From Anodontia alba (lineage: Eukaryota > Mollusca > Bivalvia > Lucinida > Lucinidae): a DNA stretch of 64,000 nucleotides. The first letter of the stretch is position 1, and the number at the start of each line of letters is the position of its first letter. The notes beneath the pieces were generated by a model. That model had not been told where the DNA came from. It searched no databases and was given only the letters and a program-made list of their open reading frames with translations. Position numbers and translations under genes: made by a program. The stretch covers positions 43,043,668 through 43,107,667 of the forward strand of contig OZ024825.1 of assembly GCA_964016985.1 (NCBI GenBank), written 5' to 3'. Below, piece after piece: positions 10,201 through 20,439 of the stretch.

Positions 10201-11187
10201 GCCTTAGATATTGTATATACATGGACACTAATAGAAATCTTCTTTACTGTTGCAGGTTGACAGAAGAAACTTGGAAAGATAACAAAACTGAAAATCTATG
10301 GGAAATCTATGCTGATGCATGTATGTGTGAAGATAAACAAAAGTTATCTCTAATGTTTATATTCTAATGCAGAAGATAGCAATGAAATGCTGAGACATTG
10401 ATGTTTTCATGTTAAACAAGTCTTTTATCAATTCATAGCTGAACTGTGTTCGGGAGAGACAACTATCTCTGAAAAGATCGGTGAAAAAACTTATCTGAAA
10501 GACTTTGACAAAGAAACAAAGGCACAGATAGCTGTTATCATTTGTTCATCTTAACTTGGACACGCACCAGAGACATACATTAATAAGACACGAAATGAAA
10601 ACAAAACACTGTGACAAATTTGTATTACTGTATTGAATATTTATTTAAAACAAACAAGCTTTGTTTCTACAAGGAAATTATACCCATTACGTTCGGCTGT
10701 CTCTTTGTTAGGAACGAAACACAAATGATACTTCTTAAACGCGATGTGAGGAAGTTAACTATTTAAGACGAACATGTGGTGTTTTGGGGGTATTTTCGAT
10801 CACAGACGTACACAATAAAATCCATTGAGTTGTAAAATTAGCTAATATTAAGATAGGATTAAGTGTAAAGATTTGAGCAAGGTTGACTATTGATTGAAAG
10901 TTATTGTTAAAAGCTTGCTATATGTACCTTAATCCACACTTTACCACATGATACGGAGGTGATTTTGTGAGCAAATACTTAAGCGGAAACCTGGATAGTG
11001 CATTACACATTAAGACAGACATCGAAGGGACATGAAATCTGTTTTCTTAAACTGATAAAATCATATGTCACGTTCGTCAAGTGATTGTAACGTAACACAT
11101 TCGTTTTAATAAACAGTTTGTGTTCTGTCCTCAGAAGTGAATTGTGTTGTATGCGCATGTCAATAATGAGCCAGGTAATAGACACTT
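10201..11187. other. upstream intergenic region, nothing certain
   Basis: No dispersed repeat that I can match. A plausible acceptor site lies at about 10240-10256 (CTTTACTGTTGCAG), so an untranslated upstream exon of the XKR gene is possible but unsupported. Confidence 0.35.
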
Positions 11188-11428
11188 GAACCGCAATATA
11201 AGAAAACGCATTTCTTTAATGTGAGCCCAACGAAGACTCGAATCAGCCTGCGCATCCGCGCAGTCTGATTAGAGTCTTCGTTGTCCGCATGAAGAAACGT
11301 CGCATGCTTGGCTATCCAAAATGCGTCCTCGAAGATTCTGATCAGACTGCGCGAATGCGCAGGATGATCTGAATCGTCGCTGGGCTCACGTGTCCAAAGG
11401 TACGTTTTCTGACGTTGCGGTCCATTTT
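11188..11428 (-). repeat. PalI MITE (subtype 1)
   Basis: GAACCGCAATATAAGAAAAC at the left against GGTACGTTTTCTGACG and TTGCGG at the right. Two internal hairpins: CGAAGACTCGAATCAGCCTG / CTGATTAGAGTCTTCG, and CGAAGATTCTGATCAGACTG / GATGATCTGAATCGTCG. Confidence 0.8.
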
Positions 11429-12444
11429 TAATGTATTCAGGTTCGAGAATAAGACAGCGTGTGAAATACATTGGTGTACATTGAGAACCATCCGAGCAAA
11501 CTGATTATAAACATGGATAAATATTAGCTCTTACAGTGAACCTACTCAACATCTTCTGGACTAGTTATAGATTTTCGAAAAGGAAAATTATATCAACAAC
11601 GGGATCGTCTTATTGACTAAAACAGATATAAGTGCTGTCTATTCTTTAGGAGAACTAAATTGTTTGCCTTGGATAAATAAAAGTCCGATGATCAACATAC
11701 TGACTGTCATTACAGGTGAATACATGTACTTACGGCGAAAGATAGTATTTATAGTGATTGTGTGCATTACCCGTAGACGATTGAAAATGGCCCTGTTCTT
11801 TGACCTTAATTTGAATATCTGTTTTGATCATACAAATCTATATTAAACTACTACAAGTGGACTAGATTTAATTTAATCATCGTGCAATTATTTACGCTGA
11901 CTACGCTAACTTGTTCTTCTTGTTAAGTGATACGGAACTTTTAATGGAAATGGAATTTAAGAATATGAAACTGTAGAGGATTCACACTTAAATTTAAATT
12001 AATATGATGAGATTGTGTTACACGTCGCCTCGTAATTGAAATTATGCTCTTATTTTTATATTTAAAAAGTAAAGAAAATCAATATAAACATTGATACAGC
12101 ACTCGGAACCATGTGGTGATAGCACAAGTAGTGTGAATAATTAACACAGGAGAATAACGCTTACAATAAGAACTTTTGTTCGTTAATAGTTGGAGAAATT
12201 CAAGATATCATGAAACTGTAGTCGTACAAAACAGCGTGAATGTCATTGTGAACTTCTACTGGGTTTATATTACCATACTTCTAAACATATAACCATAGAA
12301 TGACAATGGAACAAAGAAACACTTTTCAATGTATACCAAATGCAGAAATAGAATGACATTTTTTCCTAAAATACACAAACTTTGCTTATTGTTTAGAAGT
12401 GACAAATGTTTCAAAAGGTACGGAAAATAAAACAAACAAGTTAA
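11429..12444. other. upstream region of the XKR gene
   Basis: About 1 kb free of the palindromic repeats that crowd the rest of the window. The 77-codon frame at 11613-11846 has no recognisable domain. Nothing else can be supported. Confidence 0.4.
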
Positions 12445-12469
12445 TATAAATATATAGTATACTTCCGGT
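12445..12469 (+). promoter_or_regulatory. TATA-like box and ETS-type site
   Basis: TATAAATATATAG at 12445-12457 is followed 4 bp later by ACTTCCGGT (12461-12469), an ETS-type core. They sit about 85-110 bp before the XKR start codon, a workable position for a short 5' UTR. Motif matches only; AT-rich DNA makes TATA-like strings common. Confidence 0.3.
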
Positions 12470-12553
12470 AGATGGTGTACGGATTCAGAGGTCCATATTC
12501 AGTTATGTGTAATTCTTGGATTACTATAGAAGATTGCAACATATCTCTCTGCC

Positions 12554-14842
12554 ATGGGAACGCCATACATGATAGTGAATTCTGGATTACTAGTGTTAGA
12601 GACTGTTTTACAAATTTATGTGGCAGCTGCTCATGCTAGAGTCTCCCAGGTTTTGTTTGTGATCTTACTTGCTCAAGTCATGGCTCCAATAATAATTATC
12701 AATTTTATATCAGCAATACAAGTGACTAGAACACAAGACTTTTCGGGAAAGAAGTTTGGGCGAACAATTTGTATAGCCTTCCATTCGTTTCAGTTAGGTA
12801 TGATATGGAGGACATTAAAATTGGTGATTTTATATGATTCAAGAGATTGGTCAGAGTTTCTAGTATTACGAATACTACATGCAGGCTTTCAGAGCCTTCC
12901 ATACGGAATAATCCTTGCCACTACTTTGTTCATGTCTAATTCCCACGATGCACTGAGAATAATTTCTATAGCCGTGTCGTTACTTTCTGCTGCAGTAGCA
13001 CTCACTTCATATAGATTAGGAAGTACTTTATACGAATCAGAAGAATTCGAAAGTAAAAGAGTGAAAGTGAAAAGAAATATTGGTGTAATTTTACTAGTGT
13101 TTAGTACTTTGCTGCTCGTATTCTGTAGATGTTCGTGCATTTGTTTGTTTTCTGTTATTCAACTTCCTTGGATAGGTTTAATAGTAGGGTTCCATTATTT
13201 AGTTTTCTTATTATCAGGGATTATTACTCTAAAATGCAGCAACAAATTAACTATTTCAGTACTTATTGAATTATTCTACATGTCATATATCAATGTGTTC
13301 GATCTAACTGGAAAAGGATATAAGGGTATTAAATGCTCACATGTATTTTACTATTCTGCAATACTTGTGGAAAACTTAGTTATGAGTGCTTTTTGGATGT
13401 TGACATCAGAGTTGGGAGAACGGTTGAAGCTGATGACAGTGTTTAGTGTTCTCATGTGTTTCATTGTTGGATTAGTTATAAAGTTCACAAGTTGCGGATG
13501 TGTGTTTAAGATTGAAGATAGTTTACTAGACGACGCGTTTAATAATCCTGTAGGTAAAGTAAACGCTGATACTGAAGCGACATTACTGAAAACGGAGACG
13601 GCTCCTAATGGTGCTATATCTAGTCCTAAAACAAATTCTAAAACAAATCAGCGGCCTTCTAGTCCACGTGCCATTTCAAAAGGTAAGAGCCCATCAAATG
13701 AGGCTAAGACTAACTCAAACAAGGGAAGTGTTTCTACATCGAGCAAACCTAGATCGACACTATCTTATGACAACAATGCATTTGTGAATTCTCAGGGAAA
13801 CGTTAATATATCTCAGGATAAAGCGGAAACAACTAAAAGCACTAAAGAAACAAATCATTCAGATAGTTCTACCAAAGAGAAATCCAAGACAAGTAACGTT
13901 AAATTAAAGAAAGGTAGTTACGGTGATTTAGCCTCTTCAAATAGCAGAAATACAAACACTTTAAACATAAGTGGCAGCAATCGTTATTATAATGATTTTG
14001 ATGATCCATTTAGAGAAAGAAATCGACTGAGAATAAACGAAGTAAGTAACAGGGAAAGAAATTCACGATGGGAACAAATTCGTACTCATGCTCACCGATT
14101 GAAATCCATTTATGGAACAGATAATCGTAGTTCTTTAGATTCCTCGGAACTCTACCCCTCTATAAGCTCAGTAACATCGACTTCAATATCATCCATAAAC
14201 TTTAGAGGTAGGAAGTGGAAAAATAAACCCAGTGTTCGAATAAAGAGCTTTCCTTCTGAAGGAAATGATGGGTATACAACAGATGTGTCTAATTCTGATG
14301 TCTTGAGTTTTAATGACTGTTCGATGGAGGATTCTAGCAGTTGGACTGAATCATCAGATTCCGATTGTGCTTTAACTTGGCCACCGTCACACACCGCAAA
14401 CCTGCTGAAAATGTACAATATATCAGACAGTGTATCATCAAAGGAAAATGTGATGCACTGGCTAGATAATATTGATCCAAACGCAGACAACTCGCATGAT
14501 CTCTCATTTCCAACTGTAAACGATCTTTCAATGATTACAGATGACGGTACTGACATCAGTATGTCAGCAATGCAGACTTTTGAAGTAAAGAAAACGAAAG
14601 ACAGAAGACGTTTTAAAAAGCTTTTACCTAAACCAAAAGATGTTCTTCTAAAATTTCGTAGCTTAAACTATAAGGGTAAAGATAAAGAACTGAACGACAG
14701 ACCATATCCTCTTAATCAGAAACAACAAAAAGAACGAACTCGTGAAAGGAAGAAATCAAAAGGACATGTGTCTGGGACTGCAATACCAGTTCAACCAACA
14801 GTTCAATTTCGTGCAAATTGTATGCAAGAATCTATTGTATGA
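12554..14842 (+). CDS. XK-related (XKR) family membrane protein
   Basis: A 762-residue protein of the XK-related family; vertebrate members XKR4, XKR8 and XKR9 scramble phospholipids at the plasma membrane after caspase cleavage. Residues 1-311 form the membrane domain, with hydrophobic segments at about 6-27, 32-56, 74-94, 101-126, 133-152, 174-202, 205-226, 262-284 and 292-311. Family-like blocks are HSFQLGMIWRTLKLVI (77-92), YINVFDLTG (245-253) and FYYSAILVENLVMSAFW (265-281). Residues 312-762 are a Ser/Thr/Asn-rich, probably disordered tail ending in a basic stretch (KKTKDRRRFKK and later), much longer than the tails I know in vertebrate XKRs. The start is the first in-frame ATG (context GCCATGG) after an in-frame TAG at 12527-12529. 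An acceptor AG at 12531-12532 leaves a spliced 5' exon possible. The orthologue group is not assigned. Confidence 0.9.
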   Translation: MGTPYMIVNSGLLVLETVLQIYVAAAHARVSQVLFVILLAQVMAPIIIINFISAIQVTRTQDFSGKKFGRTICIAFHSFQLGMIWRTLKLVILYDSRDWSEFLVLRILHAGFQSLPYGIILATTLFMSNSHDALRIISIAVSLLSAAVALTSYRLGSTLYESEEFESKRVKVKRNIGVILLVFSTLLLVFCRCSCICLFSVIQLPWIGLIVGFHYLVFLLSGIITLKCSNKLTISVLIELFYMSYINVFDLTGKGYKGIKCSHVFYYSAILVENLVMSAFWMLTSELGERLKLMTVFSVLMCFIVGLVIKFTSCGCVFKIEDSLLDDAFNNPVGKVNADTEATLLKTETAPNGAISSPKTNSKTNQRPSSPRAISKGKSPSNEAKTNSNKGSVSTSSKPRSTLSYDNNAFVNSQGNVNISQDKAETTKSTKETNHSDSSTKEKSKTSNVKLKKGSYGDLASSNSRNTNTLNISGSNRYYNDFDDPFRERNRLRINEVSNRERNSRWEQIRTHAHRLKSIYGTDNRSSLDSSELYPSISSVTSTSISSINFRGRKWKNKPSVRIKSFPSEGNDGYTTDVSNSDVLSFNDCSMEDSSSWTESSDSDCALTWPPSHTANLLKMYNISDSVSSKENVMHWLDNIDPNADNSHDLSFPTVNDLSMITDDGTDISMSAMQTFEVKKTKDRRRFKKLLPKPKDVLLKFRSLNYKGKDKELNDRPYPLNQKQQKERTRERKKSKGHVSGTAIPVQPTVQFRANCMQESIV

Positions 14843-14909
14843 GTATACAATAGATGTACTGTTTTCACCTTGTCCGTCCGTCTGTCCGTTACGTTATGCT
14901 GGGGTATCT

Positions 14910-14915
14910 AATAAA
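14910..14915 (+). terminator. candidate poly(A) signal of the XKR gene
   Basis: AATAAA lies 67 bp after the stop codon, the first canonical signal downstream. No cDNA evidence; a later signal could be used. Confidence 0.45.
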
Positions 14916-14986
14916 CCATGCTTATTGATGTTTCCTGTTATAGCCTAATTTTCTGTGCTTGAATAAGGCAAGCACTAGGAAGATTT

Positions 14987-15280
14987 GAGCCGCGCCGTCA
15001 GACAAGGTGTTTCCGGAGCATATATTAACAGTACTTTAAGATCCAGATAAGCCTGCGAACCTGCACATTTGATAAGAGACTTTGCTATATATCGGTATAT
15101 TCTGCAGTATTCGGCTCGATATGAACTTAAAACTCAAAATCAAATAAAACAGCTACAGTATCCAGTGATTCTGTAAGCGGACATTAAAGGCCCAGATCAG
15201 ACTGAGCGTATGCTTAGTCTGATCTGGACATTTATTGTCCGCATATACCCCGAAGGAACATTTTCACATGGTGCGGCTCA
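14987..15280 (+). repeat. PalI MITE (subtype 2)
   Basis: Ends GAGCCGCGCCGTCAG and GGTGCGGCTCA are inverted. Internal landmarks are CAGTATCCAGTGATTCTGTA and a hairpin GGCCCAGATCAGACTGAGCG / CTTAGTCTGATCTGGAC. Confidence 0.8.
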
Positions 15281-15424
15281 TTCATTTTCCAATATGCGAG
15301 TATGCTTGTCTGTTCGCCTGTTTATCGTTTGAATGGGTATAGTAGAGAATGTCACTCCAAAGTGGGAATGGCGAAATGTAGGACAGGGTGACAGTCTAAA
15401 CTGCTAATGTTGCAGTTGCAGAAC

Positions 15425-15593
15425 GTATGTTTGAAGAGTGTATGAAGTTGGCTTGGGATTCGCAACTTAGAATATCGATTTTGCCCAATCATAACCATTA
15501 CTTTACTATACTTTACTACTACGGAATAAATCGAATACCAAACTCCATACTTCAAACTCCAAACCAACTTCATACTCTTTGTTTGGAAGCGCA
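15425..15593. repeat. inverted-repeat element, 170 bp
   Basis: GTTTGAAGAGTGTATGAAG and TTGGCTTGGGA at the left are inverted relative to CCAAACCAACTTCATACTC and TTTGTTTGGAAGC at the right. Possibly a one-off MITE; no second copy in the window. Confidence 0.55.
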
Positions 15594-15795
15594 TAGATCC
15601 TTACTCAGCTGTTCGGGTGCGCTAGGTGGCAATAACCTCTATTGCTCGCACATGGTTACGTGAATGGTGTACCCGAAACAGCCTCATATATGTTTTATAC
15701 TAAATGCCATAATTTTATTTTAACAAAGAAAATTAAACAATAATTATAATGTATAAAACTATTTTATTGAGTATTGTCCAAACGCACCTTAACAC

Positions 15796-16022
15796 TTAAC
15801 ACTTTTATGCCTAGCGTATCGTAAAAAGGGACATTGGCAAACAGTGTAAACCCGTGTAAGACGACACAGAACGTGGCGTCTGATCAGGGTCAACACTGTT
15901 TGAATTAATTAGTGTACTTTCTATAAAAGATGTGATAAACATTGACAAGACATGCTTTGTGTTAGAATGGGACTGGTCCAATAAGTTAAGGTAGAGTAGT
16001 CCGCTCGGCATAAATGGATTAA
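15796..16022 (+). repeat. PalE MITE
   Basis: TTAACACTTTTATGCC at the left and GGCATAAATGGATTAA at the right. It carries GGGACATTGGCAAACAGTG, the decayed hairpin around GTGGCGTCTGATCAGGG, and the downstream GACTGGTCCAATAAGTTAAG shared with 31919-32127. Confidence 0.85.
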
Positions 16023-16117
16023 TTATTAAAATCGACCCTTTGGCGGTTTTATATCATATGGGCAATTTCAAGAGAAAATCTACTTATAAGCTTTTATAAT
16101 AGAATTGGGCTCTAATG

Positions 16118-16274
16118 TTTGACCCTGGTCCTGCTGAAGAAGCCAACGTATCTTGCCCTGCACTGTTTGTCATTAAGAATGTGAATTTGTATCAACAATC
16201 TAGTTCAAGTAATCTGACTGGCTGAAAATTAGAAGTGGGCGTGACGTCTTGATTTATTCAGGAACAAGCGTTGA
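16118..16274 (+). repeat. PalG MITE, hairpin lost
   Basis: TTGACCCTGGTCCTGCTGAA, then GAAGCCAACGTATC, CTGCACTGTTTGTCATTAAG, AAGTAATCTGACTGGCTG and AAATTAGAAGTGGGCGTG, as in 8683-8895. One arm of the hairpin is missing. Confidence 0.75.
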
Positions 16275-16339
16275 GTAACTACAGCTCAAATACTATTCAT
16301 AGCACTAAAGGCGCTTTTTTCAGTCCAAAAGTATTGATA

Positions 16340-16625
16340 TTTTTCTTGAGTACCCACAACATATGTTTTCGTGGAGAAATAAGAAAACTATTTACCGGAT
16401 ACCTTCCTTTATCTAGACCTATGCTAATGGCGTAAGATAAGGAGACATACCTTTTGGTCCGTGAGTATTGAATTTCGTTTTTTATCCTACACGATAATCA
16501 TGAAAAATATGAATGAAGTTATACAAGAAAGGGACGGGGGACGGAGAGGGGGTGCGTGCGGGGATGGAACTACTTTTGTCCGATCGAATCCTCGCCAAAG
16601 CATATTCTGTGGGTACTCAAAATAA
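16340..16625. repeat. possible split PalA-like hairpin remnant
   Basis: GAGTACCCACAACATATG (about 16350) and GCATATTCTGTGGGTACTC (about 16600) are inverted, about 230 bp apart, and resemble the outer stem of the PalA/PalB hairpins. No terminal inverted repeats can be recognised. A G-rich stretch lies at 16531-16564. Confidence 0.35.
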
Positions 16626-17218
16626 TCACCTATCTATCTAGCTTCTCTTTTATCCGTTGGCATTATTGCAATTCAACAGCCGAAGAACTACACATACCCA
16701 TTGAAGCTCAAAGAAGTCTAATGTATTTAACTCAAGTATCCGGATAAAAAAGTCTGAGTAACAGTGTAATCACAAATCAGACGCCATAGATCTTGATGTA
16801 AGTGCGAATCCAGAAGGGATCCACCACTTTGACTCAAATGTTCAGTTTGAGTACCGTGTTTACACTAAAATGTTCTGCGGCGTCTAACTGAGTCTATATT
16901 TTTGCGCAGACCTTTCAGTTTGAATAAGTTGGGTAACTAGAACATTTTGATCGCCACCCCTACCTCAGAAATTTTGAACCCCTTATTGAATAGTCCTGGA
17001 TCCACCCATGCGGTGTCTGAAAAGGGTCTACACTGTTTGTTCTGGCCTCTCTATCGAATACTTAGGATGAAATACGGTGATTTTCTTTCAATATTTTGCT
17101 TTAATTACAAGCCAGCGGGTTTACGAGAAAAACAAATATTTGTGCAAGGAATTGACGAAGGAACAGAAACTAATCAACCGTCAGATTTATTTATCTTCCT
17201 GTGCCATGGTGTCTTGAA

Positions 17219-17412
17219 TTAAACCTTTCACCCCCGCAGTTCTGACATGGACTCTTCCCTCTCTGAATTTAGACACGTGCATTGTTGCACAAATAGTAGT
17301 TCAAGTCAAAAATTAATAACAAAATGGCAAACAGTGTAGATCCTGATGAACCATTGCGACCTGCATTGTTTGCAAAGGTATATGTGCTGGTCTGCAGGGA
17401 CAAAAGGGTTGA
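17219..17412 (+). repeat. PalF MITE
   Basis: TTAAACCTTTCACCCC at the left and ACAAAAGGGTTGA at the right; AATGGCAAACAGTGTAGATC, TGCATTGTTTGC. The hairpin is largely eroded. Confidence 0.75.
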
Positions 17413-17472
17413 GAACGTATTTGAATTAGTTATGTCAAAAGTTTGTGCATTCCAAATTTCTTGTGTTTTATT

Positions 17473-17682
17473 ATCCCTTTAACTCCTGAGTATCTGATGC
17501 AGATTCTTCCATCTTTGGATTTAGACACTTCCATTATTTTCAGCTAGGGAATTCAGTGAAAAATCAAATATAGAATGGCAAGCAGTGTCGATCCTGATGG
17601 GACGGCTCGTAACGAGACGGCTCATCAGGATCTACACTGTTTGCAAAGATGTCAGTTTTGGTTCACAGGGCTGAAAGGGGTA
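17473..17682 (+). repeat. PalF MITE
   Basis: CCCTTTAACTCCTGAG at the left and GGGCTGAAAGGGG at the right. Hairpin GGCAAGCAGTGTCGATCCTG, GGGACGGCTCGTAACGAGAC, GGCTCATCAGGATCTACACT. Confidence 0.8.
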
Positions 17683-17950
17683 CGCCAAATTATTGTATAT
17701 GTACATGTATATGTGATAGCTTTTAACAATAGTTCAGTTCCGGGAGATTAGATTCAACTTGTGGATAGGTTTGTACAAGCTGTTGTAGGCACGAAATGTC
17801 TGCATGCACATTTATTACATTGGTATAGCTTATCTACTGAGCATTGCTTTGTAAGCAGCACTATACTAAAGTTAAAATCGTGGAGCACACTATTACTTGA
17901 CCCCGACACGAACAGATTCAACAAAAACAGAGTCTGCTATTATCATTTAT

Positions 17951-19328
17951 TTTGTATGCTCCGTCCCAATTTTTATTTGTTTGGTATTTTCCTTGCTAAT
18001 TTACATTTCTTTGGTATATATTTGCCAATTTTAATTTCTTGCCCATTTACATTTCTTTGGCATGTTCCTTGTTTTTTTGTTTTTTTTTCCATTTCTTTGA
18101 TATATCCCATGCCAATTTGCATGTCTTTGGTATGTTCCTAGCCCTTTTTCATTTCTTTGGTATGTTCCGTGCGACTTTTCATTTCTTTAATGTGTTACTG
18201 ACTAGTTTTCATTTCTTTGCAGTGTTCCTTGCGACTTTTCATTTCTTTGGTATATTCCTTGCGCGTTTTCATTTCTTTGGTACGTTTCTTGCACGTTTTT
18301 ATTCTTTTGGTATGTTTTTTTTTCCAATTTTCATTTCTTTGGTATGTTCCCTGCCAATTTTCATGTCTTAGGTATGTTTCTTGCCATTTTTTTCTTGCCC
18401 ATTTACATTTATTTTGTTATGTTCCGTGCGATTTTTCATTTCTTTAGTAGGTTCCTGGGTAGTTTTTATTTCTTTGCAGTGTTCCTTGCCAGTTTTCATT
18501 TCTTTTGTATATTCCTTGCCAGTTTTCATTTCTTTGGTATGTTCCTTGCACGTTTTTATTATTTTGGTATGTTCCTTTCCAATTTTCATTTCTTTGATAT
18601 GTTCCTTGCCAATTTTTATTTCTTTGGTGTGTTTCTTGCCAATTTTTATTTCTTTGGTATGTTTCTTGCCAGTTTTAATTTCTTTGATATATCCCATGTC
18701 AATTTTCATTTCTTTGTTATGTTCCTCACCAATTTATATATCTTTTGGTACGTTCCGTGCAACTTTGTATTTCTTTAGTACGTTCCTGGCTAGGTTTTAT
18801 TTCTTTGGAGTGTTCTTTGCCAGTTTTCGTTTCTTTGGTATATTCCTTGCCAGTTTTTATTTCTTTGGTATGTTCCTTGCCTGTTTTTATTTCTTTGGTA
18901 TGTTCCTTTCAAATTTTTATTTCTTTGATATTTTTCTTGCCAATTTTTATGCCTTTGGTATGTTTCTTGCCAATTTTGACTTCTTAAGTATGTTCCTTGG
19001 CAGTTTTCATTTCTTTGATATATCCAATGCCAATTTACATTTCTTTGGTATGTTCCTAGCCCGTTTTTCATTTCTTTGGTATGTTCCGTGCGACTTTTCA
19101 TTTTATTTCTTTAGTATGTTCCTGGTTAGTTTTGATTGCTTTGGAATGTTCCTTGCCAGTTTTGATTTCTTTGATATATTCCTTGCCAGTTTTCACTTCT
19201 TTAGTATGTTCCTTGCCCGTTTTTATTCTTTTGGTATTTCCCTTTCCAATTTTGGAATGCTCCTTGCAATGGTTCATTTCTTTGGTACGTTCCTTGCTAG
19301 TTTTCATTTCTTTTGTATGTTACTTGTT
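17951..19328. repeat. 30-bp minisatellite with 331-bp higher-order period
   Basis: About 46 tandem units of 30 bp, consensus ATTTCTTTGGTATGTTCC then TTGCCAGTTTTC. A distinctive variant with GTTCCGTGCGAC begins at 18161, 18418, 18749 and 19080; the last two intervals are both 331 bp (11 units plus 1 bp) and the neighbouring variants recur in the same order. Because 30 is a multiple of three, long frames stay open on both strands (for example 18381-19493 plus, 18368-18709 minus, the latter reading KEIKTGKEHT-like decapeptides). I regard these as artefacts of the period. Confidence 0.92.
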
Positions 19329-19564
19329 TCTGGAAGATCTCTCCTTTCAGAACATATTTACTTTAGTACATCTGGTGTTAGATGCTGTATGGTAGCCGTA
19401 AAAAGTCTCTCCATACTTCACTCTAGCGAAGTTTGTATTGGAATCACTGGGTCAAGTTTGAGTATTTTTTTTTTAAAATTAGGTTACTGCTAAAGCCGAC
19501 TAGAGAACGCGAGCAGTATTGCATACTGGAGCAGTACTGCTCATGAATAGATTCAATAAAAATA

Positions 19565-19830
19565 GAAACAAAGATACACAGGAAATGCCGCAATCACAAA
19601 ATACAACCCTCTTTTGACACCAACAGAAGAAGAGATGAGGAACAAATTAGGACAACACAAATGCCACATATGAAACAACAGACGCAAAAATAAAGAAGAA
19701 CTGCAACAGAAGCACCGTCTTGGAATGGTCCGTAGGAAAAGCTACTTTGGGGCTTAAACCAATTTTACTTGCGCTTACCCCACCCTTATTCTTGATACAA
19801 CTCAAAACAGTACAAAATATACACAAAAAG
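19565..19830 (-). repeat. R1 interspersed repeat
   Basis: ACACAGGAAATGCCGCAATC, GAAGAGATGAGGAACAAAT, CACAAATGCCACATATG, GAAGAACTGCAACAG and GGGGCTTAAACCA align in order with 26800-26998 and 50268-50515. No terminal inverted repeats or coding frame; class not determined. Confidence 0.75.
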
Positions 19831-20034
19831 TAACCACATCTGCTCATTTCATTTTTTTTTGTTATGTTTTTCTTGCTTCCGGAAGATCCTGCCTCTCAGC
19901 ATCATATGTTTATCCAGTTATCAAAATCTGGATTGTTAACGAAATGACACCCCACCATTGCCAGATCCTTACAAACAAGACCTAGTTTTATACATGTACT
20001 ATATTTATGCTAAGTATTAGGACAAACATACCAG

Positions 20035-20235
20035 GATCTAGGTAGACAGTGTAGACCCAGATCAGATGCCACATAACATCGACCTGATCATGGTCTGCAC
20101 ATTTGCCAATCATCCAGCAGCTTTTAGACACATCAACATATACAAATATAGTAATATGAACTTATGTAAGTTCTAGGACAAGTATGATAAGGAATTGAGG
20201 TGTCCAGCTTTTAAGGGCAAATACGGAACATGCAC
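20035..20235 (+). repeat. PalE-like MITE variant, worn
   Basis: GACAGTGTAGACCCAGATCA, GATGCCACATAACATCG, TGATCATGGTCTGCACA, TTGCCAAT, then sequence resembling the 5' flank of other PalE variants in reverse. Confidence 0.5.
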
Positions 20236-20439
20236 TTTGAAAAAAAAGGTAAGCTGAAAGATCAAATCAAAGCGCTGACAGCACTGGTGGGTCCATTGTT
20301 TCCGGGTTGGTTGGGAAAATGATCCCGAGCGGAGACATAAGACTGTTACATTTAACCCTTAACTTCTTGTAATTTAAGCAAACAATGCACTGTTTGCCAA
20401 TGTCCCAGTCCAGGTTTTTAGCTTCCAGCCGAAGGCTCC

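Noticed and set aside
12889..13140. Antisense 83-codon frame within the XKR gene
   Set aside because: Shadow of the sense gene with no domain of its own.
18344..19493. 370-codon and 144-codon plus-strand frames as a membrane repeat protein
   Set aside because: They are open only because the 30-bp minisatellite is a multiple of three; frames are open on both strands, and no start context, splice site or conserved non-repeat domain is visible.
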